Source: Hymenobacter negativus (GTDB taxonomy: Bacteria; Bacteroidota; Bacteroidia; Cytophagales; Hymenobacteraceae). From it: 64,000 nucleotides of DNA. The DNA is taken from positions 62,001 to 126,000 of the forward strand of contig NZ_JAEDAE010000009.1 in NCBI RefSeq assembly GCF_016056375.1, read 5' to 3'. The translations under genes and the position numbers were made by a program. Every line of letters begins with the position of its first letter. Position 1 is the stretch's first letter. The notes under the pieces were generated by a model, which ran no database searches, was not told where the DNA came from, and worked only from the letters and a program-made list of their open reading frames with translations. Positions 8,475-17,285 of the stretch are shown here, one piece after another.

Positions 8475-9308
8475 ATGCTCAACTACCTCATCAATTCCTT
8501 CAAGCGGAAAATGGCCCGCCGCATCACCCAAAAGCACCCCATGGTGCTCGATACGTTTGCCATTCCCGGCATCGGCAACGGGCAAGTGCAATTTGCTAAC
8601 TGGGAAAATCCGCTGGTTGAAAAGAAGGTATTCACGAAGGAGACGGTTGACTTTTTCAAGAAATTCCTCCACCCCGGCGACTTCGCCATCGACATTGGGG
8701 CCAACATTGGCCACACCACCGTGCAAATGGCCCTGGCCACCGGCCCCACTGGCCTCACCCTCGGCTTCGACCCCAACCCCTACGTCTTCGAAATCCTGCA
8801 GCGCAACGCCACGCTCAACCCCGAGCTGGCGCGCATCGGGGCCCACAACCTCGCCATCTCCGAGCAGGACGACGAGTTCTACTACAACTCTTCCGAAGCC
8901 TCCTTCAACAATGGCGGCATCTCCAAAACGCCGAACAACAAACACGGTAAATATGCGCTCAGCACGAAAATAAAGGGAGTTAATCTGGAGTCATTTCTGG
9001 AAAAAGAATACCCCGATTTCCTCAGCAAACTCACGCTAATCAAAATCGACACTGAAGGCTACGACAAGGAAATTATCCGTTCCATTTCCAGCCTCATCAC
9101 CAAATACAAGCCGGTAATCATTTCCGAATGCTTCGGCAAAAATTCCGATGAAGAGAAATTCGAGCAATTTAATCTGCTGGAATCCCTGGGCTATTCACTG
9201 TTCTATTTCACCGATTTTGTCGCTACCACAGAGATTATTCCTATCAAGCGCAAAGAAGATATGTTGAAATACAAACACTTCGATTTTTACGCGACGCCCA
9301 ACGCTTAA
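8475..9308 (+). CDS. FkbM family SAM-dependent methyltransferase
   Basis: The 277-residue protein has the SAM-binding motif I FAIDIGANIGHTTVQMAL at about residues 70-87, followed by LGFDPNPYVFEILQRNA (acidic loop). The FkbM signature LIKIDTEGYDKEIIRS near 188-203 and a C-terminal FDFYATP complete the domain. FkbM proteins are O-methyltransferases that often modify sugars of surface polysaccharides or lipids, so a role beside the acyltransferase upstream is plausible but not shown. The last third is more AT-rich than the first. A strong bidirectional terminator follows 20 bp after the stop. Confidence 0.88.
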   Translation: MLNYLINSFKRKMARRITQKHPMVLDTFAIPGIGNGQVQFANWENPLVEKKVFTKETVDFFKKFLHPGDFAIDIGANIGHTTVQMALATGPTGLTLGFDPNPYVFEILQRNATLNPELARIGAHNLAISEQDDEFYYNSSEASFNNGGISKTPNNKHGKYALSTKIKGVNLESFLEKEYPDFLSKLTLIKIDTEGYDKEIIRSISSLITKYKPVIISECFGKNSDEEKFEQFNLLESLGYSLFYFTDFVATTEIIPIKRKEDMLKYKHFDFYATPNA

Positions 9309-9327
9309 ATTTCAATAATTACCTTAT

Positions 9328-9365
9328 AAAAAGGCCGCCGCTGAAATTTCAGCGGCGGCCTTTTT
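9328..9365. terminator. Bidirectional terminator between the FkbM gene and ftsZ
   Basis: GGCCGCCGCTGAAA and its inverse TTTCAGCGGCGGCC form a GC-rich hairpin flanked by five A on the left and five T on the right. It can end both the plus-strand methyltransferase and the minus-strand dcw operon. Confidence 0.92.
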
Positions 9366-9385
9366 AATTAGTCGGGTCTAATTAA

Positions 9386-10882
9386 CTAATCCACGTTGTC
9401 GTGCAGAAACCGGTTATCGCCCAGCAGCTCATTATCATCCGATAAGTTGAAACGGGAAATATTCTGGGCCGAGCTAGGCTCCACGTTTTCGAGTTTCACC
9501 TGGCGGCGCAGGTAGGCGGGCGTGTCGTACTGGCTCACTGCCTCGGGCGGCAGGCCGTTGCTGAGCTCCTGCAGGCGACGGCGGCGCTCCAGCGCCTGGG
9601 CATCCATGGCAGGACGCGGGCGGTGTGCCTCTGGACCGATGGCGGGGACAGCGGCGGCGCTCGACGTGAGCACGGGCTCGGTCGGGGCGCTGGCCGGAAT
9701 ACCAGCCAGCGGCGGCGCGTTGTGCGCCGAAGGTCCGTTTAGGTCATGCATCACGCGAGCCGGCTCCGGCGCGCCGAAGCTAGGCACGAACGGGGCCGAA
9801 GTAGCCGGCGCACTCGGCGCAGCCTCCGGACGCGGAGCTTCTGCCACCGGAGCCGGAGCTACAATCGGCTCCTGCGAGGCGGCGCCTCCCATTGCCGGCG
9901 TGGTAATGGAATGTGCCTCGCGGGCAAAACCTGTGGCAATTACCGTCACCCGAATGCTCTGACCCAAGCTGTCATCGATGCCGTGGCCGAAAATCATTTC
10001 GGCGTCCTGCCCGGCTTTCTCCTGGATGTACTCCGTGATTTCCGTCAGCTCGTCCATTTCCAGCTCGTGCTCTACGCCCGACATGATGGAAAGCAGGATG
10101 CGCTGCGCCCCGTGAATGTCGGTGTTATTGAGCAGCGGCGAGTTCAGGGCTTCCTCGGCAGCGCGGCGGGCGCGGTTTTCGCCTTCGGTCACGCTGCTGC
10201 CCATCACGGCTGCCCCGCTGTCCTTCATCACCGTTTTCACGTCTTCAAAGTCCACGTTCACATCAGCCGTTACCGTAATGATTTCGGCGATGGACTTGGC
10301 AGCCGTGGTCAGCACGGTATCGGCTTTGGCGAAGGCGGCACCCATCGTCAGGTTGCCGTAAATCTGCGGCAGCTTGTCGTTGAGAATCACCAGCACCGTG
10401 TCGCAATGCTCGCTCAGCGCCTTGATGCCTTCTTCGGCCTGCTGGCGCTTCTTCTTGCCTTCGAACATGAACGGGGCCGTCACGATGCCTACCGTGAGGA
10501 TGCCCAACTCCTGCGCCACCTGCGCAATTACAGGGGCAGCGCCAGTACCGGTGCCACCGCCCATCCCGGCCGTGATGAAAAGCATCTTGGTGCCTTGGTT
10601 CAGCAGGTCGCGGATTTGCTCCTTGCTCTCAATGGCGGCCTGGCGGCCACGCTCGGGCTTGGCACCCGCGCCGAGGCCTTCGGTGAGGTCGACGCCAATT
10701 TGCAGCTTGTTGGGCACCGTGGAGCTTTGCAGCGCCTGGTGGTCGGTGTTGCAGATGATAAACTCCACGTCCTTGATGCCCTGCTTGTGCATGTGCTTCA
10801 CGGCATTGGAGCCACCGCCGCCAACCCCAATCACCTTGATGATGGACTTGCTCTGGGCGGGAATATCGAATTTGTAATTCAT
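9386..10882 (-). CDS. ftsZ: Cell division protein FtsZ
   Basis: The 498-residue tubulin-like GTPase forms the Z ring. It carries VIGVGGGGSNAVKHM at 17-31 and the tubulin signature AGMGGGTGTGAAPV near 106-119, then the T7 region NVDFEDVKTVM. A long Ala/Pro/Glu-rich linker (about 330-450) follows. The C-terminus has two conserved-looking patches: DTPAYLRRQ at 453-461, resembling the FtsA-binding peptide, and a final LHDNVD. It is the last gene of the dcw cluster, followed by a terminator, and is separated from ftsA by an AT-rich repeat. Confidence 0.98.
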   Translation of the reverse strand: MNYKFDIPAQSKSIIKVIGVGGGGSNAVKHMHKQGIKDVEFIICNTDHQALQSSTVPNKLQIGVDLTEGLGAGAKPERGRQAAIESKEQIRDLLNQGTKMLFITAGMGGGTGTGAAPVIAQVAQELGILTVGIVTAPFMFEGKKKRQQAEEGIKALSEHCDTVLVILNDKLPQIYGNLTMGAAFAKADTVLTTAAKSIAEIITVTADVNVDFEDVKTVMKDSGAAVMGSSVTEGENRARRAAEEALNSPLLNNTDIHGAQRILLSIMSGVEHELEMDELTEITEYIQEKAGQDAEMIFGHGIDDSLGQSIRVTVIATGFAREAHSITTPAMGGAASQEPIVAPAPVAEAPRPEAAPSAPATSAPFVPSFGAPEPARVMHDLNGPSAHNAPPLAGIPASAPTEPVLTSSAAAVPAIGPEAHRPRPAMDAQALERRRRLQELSNGLPPEAVSQYDTPAYLRRQVKLENVEPSSAQNISRFNLSDDNELLGDNRFLHDNVD

Positions 10883-10986
10883 AATTTTTGAGTTATGAGT
10901 TTTGAATTATGAGCTATGAGTTATGAATCAGCGACCTTTTCGGTTTGCCAATTCATAACTCATAATTCATAACTCATAACTAAATA
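10883..10986. repeat. AT-rich inverted repeat array between ftsA and ftsZ
   Basis: Several imperfect copies of GAGTTATGAATTATG and close variants fill the left half, and their inverse CATAATTCATAACTCATAA fills the right half, around a GC-richer centre near 10930. The same words recur at 21483 and 34439. Confidence 0.85.
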
Positions 10987-12399
10987 CTAGTAGGATTTAT
11001 CGTCGTAATCGTCAATCAGCAGCCCTTTGGTGCGGGTGATGATGTCCTTGAAGAAGCGACTGGCGGCACCGGGCTCTTTGGGCTTGGCGGGCTGCGGCGC
11101 GGGGGCCGGAGCCGCTGGCGTAGCAGCACGCGTTTCCACAGGCGCGGGCGCAGCCGGAGCTACGGGTGCAGCGGCTGCCGGGGCGGCATAGTAAGAAGGC
11201 ACGACTACCTGCTCCTCTTCGTAGCTGGGGCGCGAAATCTGACGCTCGTCGAGCGAATGGTAGCCCGACAGCACGAGGCCTACGGTAGTAGCGTACATCG
11301 GCGATTTTACGGCCTCAATACGGCTCTTGCCGAGGTGCTGGTTGGGGTAGCCGATGCGGGTATCGAGGCCGGTGATGTACTCGGTTAGCTGCTCCAGGTT
11401 TTGGAGCTGCGAGCCGCCGCCGGTGAGCACGATGCCGGCCGACAGCTTGTCGTGCAGGCCCATGCGGTAGATTTCGGCATAAACCAGCTCCATGATTTCC
11501 GACATGCGGGCCTCAATGATATAAGCCAGATTTTTCAACGAAACCTCCTTGGGCGGGCGGTTAGGCAGGCCGGGGATGCTCACGATTTCGTAGTCGCTGG
11601 CTTCCTGGGCAATGGCTTTGCCGAACTTCACTTTCAGCTGCTCGGCTTGGCCGGGGGCCACGTTGCAGCCGGTTTTGATGTCCTGCGTGATGATGTTGCC
11701 GCCGAAGGGCAGTACCGCCGCGTGGCGGATGATGCCATCTTTGAACACCGCCAAATCGGTGGTGCCGCCGCCAATGTCAATCAGGGCCACGCCAGCCTCT
11801 TTCTCCTCCTCCGAGAGGATGGACATGGAGCTGGCGAGGGGTTCGAGAATCAGGTCGGCGATTTCGAGGCCGGCCTTGGTCACGCACTTGTTGATGTTGT
11901 TGATGGCCGTGCTCTGGGCCGTGATGATGTGGAAGTTGCCTTCCAGGCGCACGCCTTCGTAGCCCACGGGGTCGGAAATACCTTCCTCGTAGTCCACTTT
12001 GTAGTCCTGCGGCATCACGTGGATGATTTGCGAGCCGGGCTGGGTCACCAGCCGGTACATGTCCTGCGTGAGGCGCGCCACGTCGTCCGGGCCGATGGTG
12101 TCGTGCGAGTTTCGGGTGATGCTGCCGTTGTGCTGGAGGCTCTTGATGTGCTGGCCGGCGATGCCGACGTTTACCACTCCAATGCTAATTCCGGATTGTT
12201 CTTCGGCCTGCCGAATGGCCCGTTTGATGGCGTCTACGGTCTTGTCAATATTGAGCACGATGCCGCGCGAAACCCCTTCGGACACGGCTTTGCCCATGCC
12301 CAGAATTTCGAGTTTACCGAACTCGTTTTTGCGGCCCACCAGGGCAACGATTTTTGTGGTACCAATGTCGAGCCCGACGACGATTTTGTCTTGTTGCAT
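10987..12399 (-). CDS. ftsA: Cell division protein FtsA
   Basis: The 470-residue actin-like ATPase anchors FtsZ to the membrane. It has VVGLDIGTTKIVALVGR at the N-terminus (phosphate 1), VALIDIGGGTTDLAVF (phosphate 2) and IVLTGGGSQLQNLEQL (adenosine motif). The 1C-subdomain region NGSITRNSHDTIGPDDVARL follows the N-terminal motif. After an Ala/Pro-rich linker the protein ends in the amphipathic stretch SRFFKDIITRTKGLLIDDYD, the expected membrane-targeting helix. I chose the ATG at 12399; an upstream start at 12453 adds 18 unconserved residues. It lies between ftsQ and ftsZ. Confidence 0.97.
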   Translation of the reverse strand: MQQDKIVVGLDIGTTKIVALVGRKNEFGKLEILGMGKAVSEGVSRGIVLNIDKTVDAIKRAIRQAEEQSGISIGVVNVGIAGQHIKSLQHNGSITRNSHDTIGPDDVARLTQDMYRLVTQPGSQIIHVMPQDYKVDYEEGISDPVGYEGVRLEGNFHIITAQSTAINNINKCVTKAGLEIADLILEPLASSMSILSEEEKEAGVALIDIGGGTTDLAVFKDGIIRHAAVLPFGGNIITQDIKTGCNVAPGQAEQLKVKFGKAIAQEASDYEIVSIPGLPNRPPKEVSLKNLAYIIEARMSEIMELVYAEIYRMGLHDKLSAGIVLTGGGSQLQNLEQLTEYITGLDTRIGYPNQHLGKSRIEAVKSPMYATTVGLVLSGYHSLDERQISRPSYEEEQVVVPSYYAAPAAAAPVAPAAPAPVETRAATPAAPAPAPQPAKPKEPGAASRFFKDIITRTKGLLIDDYDDKSY

Positions 12400-12483
12400 A
12401 GGATGCGGTGCTGGCGAGCAGTGAAAAAGCGGTGGGTTGGGAATGAAAATCAAAGACCTAACGGTCTATTTTTCAGCAAATTG

Positions 12484-13242
12484 CTATTCGCAAATAATCT
12501 GATTTTGGTATTCGACGTTTACGCGGTGGTAGGTGTCCCACCCCAAAACTGACGGAATTTGACGGTAAAATACCATAAGCTTCGCGAATTTTTCAGAAAT
12601 ATTTTCGGGGAGCCCGAATTCAATACGTTGGTCGCCCACTTGCTGCGTGAACGACAGCTTGCCGCCGGGCTCAATAAACACCTCCGAAACCTGCGCTTTC
12701 CAGAATTCGTGCTCGTCTACGTAACGCAAAAACTCCAGGTAGCGCCGCCCGGTGCTATCCTGGAAAAATCCAGTTGGCAGACTACCTCCGCCGGGTCGCG
12801 CCACAGTGGCCACGCGGGCCGTAAACAGGGGCGAAAGCGGCAAGGCGCGCCCTTCGGCATCGACGTAGGTATCGAGGCGGGTGTCGGGGTGCGTGAGGCG
12901 GGCGATGGGGCGGTTCTGCCGCACATCGGCGTGCAGGTTGCCGGCGAGGTCACGGTACACCTGGGCATCGCGCACGAAGGCGTGCGCTTTCAATCGAGCT
13001 TCCAGTTCGCGCAGGCGCGGGCCTTCGGGCTGGGTACCGATAACGGGCTCTTTACCGCCCTTGGTGAGCAGGGCCGTGACTCCGCGCTCAGAAATAAAAT
13101 AGTTATCGAACTCGTTGGCAATGTTCACCTTCACGGCATCAACCGAGCGGTTGGCCTGGCGCACGGCGGCGAAAGCGCCCAGCGCGCCCAGCACCAGCAG
13201 GCAGGCAGCGGCCACGAGTAAGTTTCTAACGGTGCGTTCCAA
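12484..13242 (-). CDS. ftsQ: Cell division protein FtsQ (TTG start)
   Basis: The 252-residue single-pass protein has a short cytoplasmic N-terminus, a membrane helix (LLVAAACLLVLGALGAFAAV, about 8-27), a POTRA-like segment (VKVNIANEFDNYFIS...), then the beta domain with FLRYVDEHEFWKAQVSEVFIE and LSFTQQVGDQRIEFGLPENI. FtsQ connects the Z ring to the septal peptidoglycan synthase. No ATG precedes the membrane helix in frame, so the TTG at 13242 is the likely start. Sequence identity of FtsQ is always low; its place between murC and ftsA supports the call. A REP-like palindrome separates it from murC. Confidence 0.92.
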   Translation of the reverse strand: MERTVRNLLVAAACLLVLGALGAFAAVRQANRSVDAVKVNIANEFDNYFISERGVTALLTKGGKEPVIGTQPEGPRLRELEARLKAHAFVRDAQVYRDLAGNLHADVRQNRPIARLTHPDTRLDTYVDAEGRALPLSPLFTARVATVARPGGGSLPTGFFQDSTGRRYLEFLRYVDEHEFWKAQVSEVFIEPGGKLSFTQQVGDQRIEFGLPENISEKFAKLMVFYRQIPSVLGWDTYHRVNVEYQNQIICE

Positions 13243-13290
13243 ATTCAGGGTATGAGGGTGCGAGGGTAGGCGGGTATGAGTTGGAATTTT

Positions 13291-13379
13291 CTGTCATCCT
13301 GAGCGGAGCGAAGGGCCTTCTCACGCCATAACAAGCTGTTCAACGGTGGGAAGGTCCTTCGCTCCGCTCAGGATGACAG
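13291..13379. repeat. REP-like inverted repeat between murC and ftsQ
   Basis: Arms CTGTCATCCTGAGCGGAGCG... (13291-13319) and its inverse (13351-13379) are 29 bp with one mismatch. This is the same family as 43388-43469. It sits inside the dcw operon, so it must be read through or the operon has an internal promoter here. Confidence 0.9.
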
Positions 13380-13392
13380 GCGATTTAAGGTT

Positions 13393-14820
13393 CTATTTCC
13401 ACCGTTCTGTTAGTATCAATTTAAGCTGCGGCACTAGTGTGTCGATATCCCCCGCGCCTACCGTGGCCAGCACATCGAACGACGGGTCGGTTTGGGCGGC
13501 GGCGAGGGCTTGTTCTTTGGTCACGAAGGCCTTGGTGGGAGCGGTAATTTCGGCCAGGAGCATTTCGGCGGTTACGCCGGGTAGCGGCTTCTCGCGGGCC
13601 GGGTAAATATCCAACAAAAACACCTCATCTGCAATACTTAAGCTCTTGGAAAAACCAGCGGCAAAGTCGCGGGTGCGGGTGAATAAATGAGGTTGAAAAA
13701 TGACGCGCAACCGTTTGGTGGGGTAGAGTGCTCGCACCGAACGCAGGAAGGCCTCGATTTCGCGTGGATGATGGGCGTAATCGTCTAAATAAACGTTTTC
13801 GGGGGTGGTAACCACGAATTCGAAGCGGCGTTTTACGCCCCGGTAGGCGGCCACAGCGGCGCGCAGAGCCTCCTCCCCTACACCCTGCAGCTGGGCCACG
13901 GCGGCGGCGGCCAGCATGTTTTCGACGTTGTGGTAGCCGGGTACTGCCAGCTCCAGGCCGGGCACGGCGCTTTCGGGACGGTGCAGGTCGAAGTGGAAAC
14001 GGTGGCCTTCGGCGGTGATGTTGGCGGCGTACAGGTCGGGGCCTTGCTCCGGCGTGAGGCCATAGCGGATGACGCGGGTGCCGGGCGGCACGGCGGCGGC
14101 CACGCTGGCATCGGCAGTGTGGTTGAGGAGCAGGATGCCGCCGGGCTTAATCTGGGCCACGAAGCGGCGGAACGACTCAATCAGGGCCGACTGGTCGCCG
14201 TAGATGTCGAGGTGGTCGGCATCGGTGCTGGTCACGATGGCCACGTCGGGGAACAGCGTGAGGAAGCTACGGTCGTACTCGTCGGCCTCCACCACGATGG
14301 GCGCTTCGGGCGTGGCGGGCAGCAGTAGGTTGCTCCCCAGGTTCACCGAAATACCGCCGAGGAAGGCGCCAGCGTCGAGGCCGGCGTGGTGCAGCAGGTG
14401 GGCCACCATGCTGCTGGTAGTGGTTTTGCCGTGGGTGCCGGCTACCGCAATGGTGTAACGCCCTTCTGTGAGCACGCCCAGCACCTGGCTGCGCTTACGA
14501 ATGTCATAGCCCTCAGCCTTTAGCCAGGTCCACTCCACGCTGTCGGCCGGGATGGCGGGCGTGAGGACCACCAGTGTCTGTGCGCGATGTTCGCGGACTT
14601 CGGCCGGGATGTTCGCCACGGCATCGGCGTAGTGAATGGCAATGCCTTCGGCGGCGAGGGCGCGGGTAAGGGGCGTTTCGGTTTTGTCATAGCCGCTCAC
14701 CTGGTGGCCGTTGGCGCGGAACCAGCGGGCCAGGGCCGACATGCCAATGCCGCCAATGCCGAGGAAGAAAACGTAAGGAAACTGATTCAAGGGGTTGTTT
14801 TTGTATTGTCTGAACGTCAT
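13393..14820 (-). CDS. murC: UDP-N-acetylmuramate--L-alanine ligase MurC
   Basis: The 475-residue cytoplasmic enzyme adds L-Ala to UDP-MurNAc in peptidoglycan precursor synthesis. It has the N-terminal UDP-binding Rossmann motif FFLGIGGIGMSALARW at 18-33 and the ATP-binding GTHGKTTT at 128-135. Further motifs are EADEYDRSFL, TSTDADHLDIYG and the C-terminal DDYAHHPREIEAFL. Length is normal for MurC. It overlaps no neighbour: 25 bp separate it from murG, and the REP-like repeat follows its stop. Confidence 0.97.
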   Translation of the reverse strand: MTFRQYKNNPLNQFPYVFFLGIGGIGMSALARWFRANGHQVSGYDKTETPLTRALAAEGIAIHYADAVANIPAEVREHRAQTLVVLTPAIPADSVEWTWLKAEGYDIRKRSQVLGVLTEGRYTIAVAGTHGKTTTSSMVAHLLHHAGLDAGAFLGGISVNLGSNLLLPATPEAPIVVEADEYDRSFLTLFPDVAIVTSTDADHLDIYGDQSALIESFRRFVAQIKPGGILLLNHTADASVAAAVPPGTRVIRYGLTPEQGPDLYAANITAEGHRFHFDLHRPESAVPGLELAVPGYHNVENMLAAAAVAQLQGVGEEALRAAVAAYRGVKRRFEFVVTTPENVYLDDYAHHPREIEAFLRSVRALYPTKRLRVIFQPHLFTRTRDFAAGFSKSLSIADEVFLLDIYPAREKPLPGVTAEMLLAEITAPTKAFVTKEQALAAAQTDPSFDVLATVGAGDIDTLVPQLKLILTERWK

Positions 14821-14845
14821 GTAGAGCGTAGCGAAGCGTGACGTT

Positions 14846-15943
14846 CTATTTCTTAATCAGCTTCAACAGTTCGTCCACAATTGTTACGGTTGCATCGGGC
14901 CGGGCCAGTTCGCGGACGCGGGTGCTGAGCTGCTGTTGCCGCTCGGAGTCGCTTAGGAGGCGGAGGGCTTCGTCATACAGGCGCTCAGGGGCGTGCTCGT
15001 CGGTGATGAGCACGGCGGCACCTTTGCTGACAAGGGCCAGGGCGTTTTTGGTTTGGTGGTCTTCGGCCACGTTGGGCGAGGGAACCAGGATGCTGGCCTT
15101 GCCGGTGAGGCAGAGCTCGGACACGGACAGCGCGCCGGCACGGCTGATGACAACATCGGCGGCGGCGTAGGCCAGGTCCATGCGCTGGATGAACTCCAGG
15201 GCGTGGAGGCCGGCGGCCTGGTCGGCCTGCTGCCGGGCTTCGGGAAAGTAGAGTTTGCCGGTTTGCCAGAGGAGCTGGATGCCGGCTTCGCGCAGGCGCG
15301 GCAGGGCGACGGCGGTAGCTTGGTTGAGGGTGCGGGCGCCGAGGCTGCCCCCAATGATGAGTAGGGTTTTCTTATTGGGGTCGAGGCCGAAGAACTTCAG
15401 AGCTTCAGCGCGGTCGCCGTGAGAAATTTCGGCGCGGACGGGGTTGCCGGTGAGCACGAGCTTATCGGCCGGAAAGAACTTCTCCATGCCATCATAAGCC
15501 ACGCAAATTTTATTCACTCGCTTGGCCAGCAGCTTATTCACCAAGCCGGCGTAGGAATTCTGCTCCTGAATGAGCGAAGGAATGGCCCGCGATGTGGCCG
15601 CCAGCAGCACCGGAGCCGAAGCGTACCCTCCTACCCCGACCACGGCATCGGGCCGGAACTCTTCAATCAGCTTGCCGGCCTTGCGCACCGAGCGGAATAC
15701 GCGCACCGGAAACAGCAGGTTCTGGGGCGTGAGGCGGCGTTGCAGGCCCGTGATGTCGAGGCCCACGATTTTGTAGCCGGCGTCGGGCACGCGGGTCATT
15801 TCCATACGGCCGTTGGCCCCCACGAAGAGGATTTCGGCATCGGGCAGGCGGCGGCGCAGCTCGTTGGCAATGGCTACGGCCGGGAAAATGTGCCCGCCCG
15901 TGCCGCCGCCGGAGATGATAAAACGAAGGGGAGAATTGTTCAT
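14846..15943 (-). CDS. murG: Undecaprenyl-PP-MurNAc-pentapeptide N-acetylglucosaminyltransferase MurG
   Basis: The 365-residue GT28 enzyme makes lipid II from lipid I at the inner face of the cytoplasmic membrane. It has the N-terminal glycine loop ISGGGTGGHIFPAVAIA (10-26) and VGVGGYASAPVLLAA. Next come IQEQNSYAGLVNK, IIGGSLGARTLNQ and the UDP-GlcNAc-binding region ISRAGALSVSEL, with LVPSPNVAEDHQTKNA toward the C-terminus. Length and motif order are canonical. It lies between ftsW and murC in the dcw run. Confidence 0.97.
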   Translation of the reverse strand: MNNSPLRFIISGGGTGGHIFPAVAIANELRRRLPDAEILFVGANGRMEMTRVPDAGYKIVGLDITGLQRRLTPQNLLFPVRVFRSVRKAGKLIEEFRPDAVVGVGGYASAPVLLAATSRAIPSLIQEQNSYAGLVNKLLAKRVNKICVAYDGMEKFFPADKLVLTGNPVRAEISHGDRAEALKFFGLDPNKKTLLIIGGSLGARTLNQATAVALPRLREAGIQLLWQTGKLYFPEARQQADQAAGLHALEFIQRMDLAYAAADVVISRAGALSVSELCLTGKASILVPSPNVAEDHQTKNALALVSKGAAVLITDEHAPERLYDEALRLLSDSERQQQLSTRVRELARPDATVTIVDELLKLIKK

Positions 15944-16003
15944 GGGTAACGAAACGTCGGGGAAAGCGTCGGGCTGAGCGTGGCCGCAACCCGACGGTGA
16001 CCA

Positions 16004-17176
16004 TTACGCATACTGGGCGCGCTGGCTGGGAATCCGGGCCGTGTCTTCCGGCTCACCTGTCATGGGGCGGATTTCACGCTCGCCGCGGCTTACGGCCAAG
16101 ATGATGCCGATGCTGATGCCGGTGAAAATAAGCGAGGTACCGCCCATGCTCAGCAGCGGCAGCGGCAGGCCCGTGATGGGGCCAAGGCCCACGGCTACGC
16201 CCATGTTCACCAATGCCTGGAGCACAAGGCTGAAACTCAGCCCCGCCGAGAGCAGCCCACCAAACGCGCCGTAGCTGTTCATCACCGTTTTCAGCCCTCG
16301 GTAAAGGAAGGCGAGGTAAAGGAACAAGATAGCAAAACCGCCCAGCAGACCATATTCTTCGATGATAACGGCGTAGATAAAGTCGGAATAAGGGTGGGGC
16401 AGGATGTTGCGCTCGGTGCTTTTGCCGGGGCCCTTGCCCACAATGCCGCCCGTGGCAATGGCGATGTAGCTGTGCTCGAGCTGGAAAGGCGTTTTCTTGG
16501 TCTTGTCGGTGAAGTTGGTGACGCGCGACATTACCGTGCCCAGGCGCTGGCCGGCCGCGAGGCCCGCACCGCCCAGCACCACGAAAATGCCTACCATCAC
16601 GGCCATGTGCTTGAGCGGCACCCTGCCGATGAACATGAGCAGCATGCAGGTGGCAAACAGCAGCAGCGCGGTCGAGGCATTACTCAGGATGATGAGGCTG
16701 CAAATGGTGCCCACCCACAGCATCACCGGCAGCAGCGTTGACTTGAAGTCGTCGAGGTGCTGCTGGCGGCGGCTGAGCATGCTGGCCAAGTGCGAAATCA
16801 GCGCCAGCTTGGCCAGGTCAGACGGCTGAAAGGTCTGGTTAATCACCGGAATGGTCATCCAGCGCGAGGCCCCGTTGGTTTCGCCGCCCATGAAAAACGT
16901 GAACAGCAGCAGCGGCACACTCAGCAGCAGCGCATAGAGCGACCAGCGCGAATAGTGGCGGTAGTCGGCGCGGTGGGCCAGCCACATGCACAGCAGCCCC
17001 AGCATAATCAGGCTGGTGTGCTTGAAGAGGAAGGCTTCGGTGTTGCCGTTCATCTTCTTATAAGCCAGCGTGCCGGTGGCCGAATACACCACGGCAATGC
17101 TGATGAAGGAGAACAGCAGCACGATGGCCCACAGAATGGGGTCGCCTTTGAGGTTGCGTTGCAGCCAGTCTTTCAT
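16004..17176 (-). CDS. ftsW: SEDS peptidoglycan polymerase FtsW
   Basis: The protein has 390 residues from the ATG at 17176 and about ten membrane helices. SEDS hallmarks are visible: NGASRWMTIPVINQTFQPSD in the large extracytoplasmic part, and the C-terminal NMGVAVGLGPITGLPLPLLS followed by MGGTSLIF. FtsW polymerises glycan strands at the septum with its partner PBP, FtsI (21567-24044). The longer in-frame ATG at 17260 would read through a low-complexity repeat and overlap murD, so I reject it. The C-terminal tail is hydrophilic (REIRPMTGEPEDTARI). Confidence 0.95.
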   Translation of the reverse strand: MKDWLQRNLKGDPILWAIVLLFSFISIAVVYSATGTLAYKKMNGNTEAFLFKHTSLIMLGLLCMWLAHRADYRHYSRWSLYALLLSVPLLLFTFFMGGETNGASRWMTIPVINQTFQPSDLAKLALISHLASMLSRRQQHLDDFKSTLLPVMLWVGTICSLIILSNASTALLLFATCMLLMFIGRVPLKHMAVMVGIFVVLGGAGLAAGQRLGTVMSRVTNFTDKTKKTPFQLEHSYIAIATGGIVGKGPGKSTERNILPHPYSDFIYAVIIEEYGLLGGFAILFLYLAFLYRGLKTVMNSYGAFGGLLSAGLSFSLVLQALVNMGVAVGLGPITGLPLPLLSMGGTSLIFTGISIGIILAVSRGEREIRPMTGEPEDTARIPSQRAQYA

Positions 17177-17285
17177 GACAATGAGTGAATGAGTGAGAGG
17201 GTGAATGAGTGAATGTTGGGATTGGGCGAATAGGTAGGCGTGAAACCGCCATTCACTCATTCACCCATTCGCTGCTTCACGCATT
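17177..17285. repeat. Low-complexity inverted repeat between murD and ftsW
   Basis: The left part holds repeated GTGAATGAGTGA-type words (about 17178-17216) and the right part holds the inverse TCACTCATTCACCCATTC (about 17252-17270). The right arm reaches into the last codons of murD. Confidence 0.75.

Noticed and set aside
10883..10986. Possible CRISPR-like array of short repeats
   Set aside because: The units are about 8-15 bp, degenerate, inverted on the far side and lack spacers of constant length; no cas gene is present.
13291..13379. Terminator of the dcw operon after murC
   Set aside because: The stem lacks a T run on the minus strand and matches a dispersed repeat family; ftsQ, ftsA and ftsZ follow with no clear promoter between.
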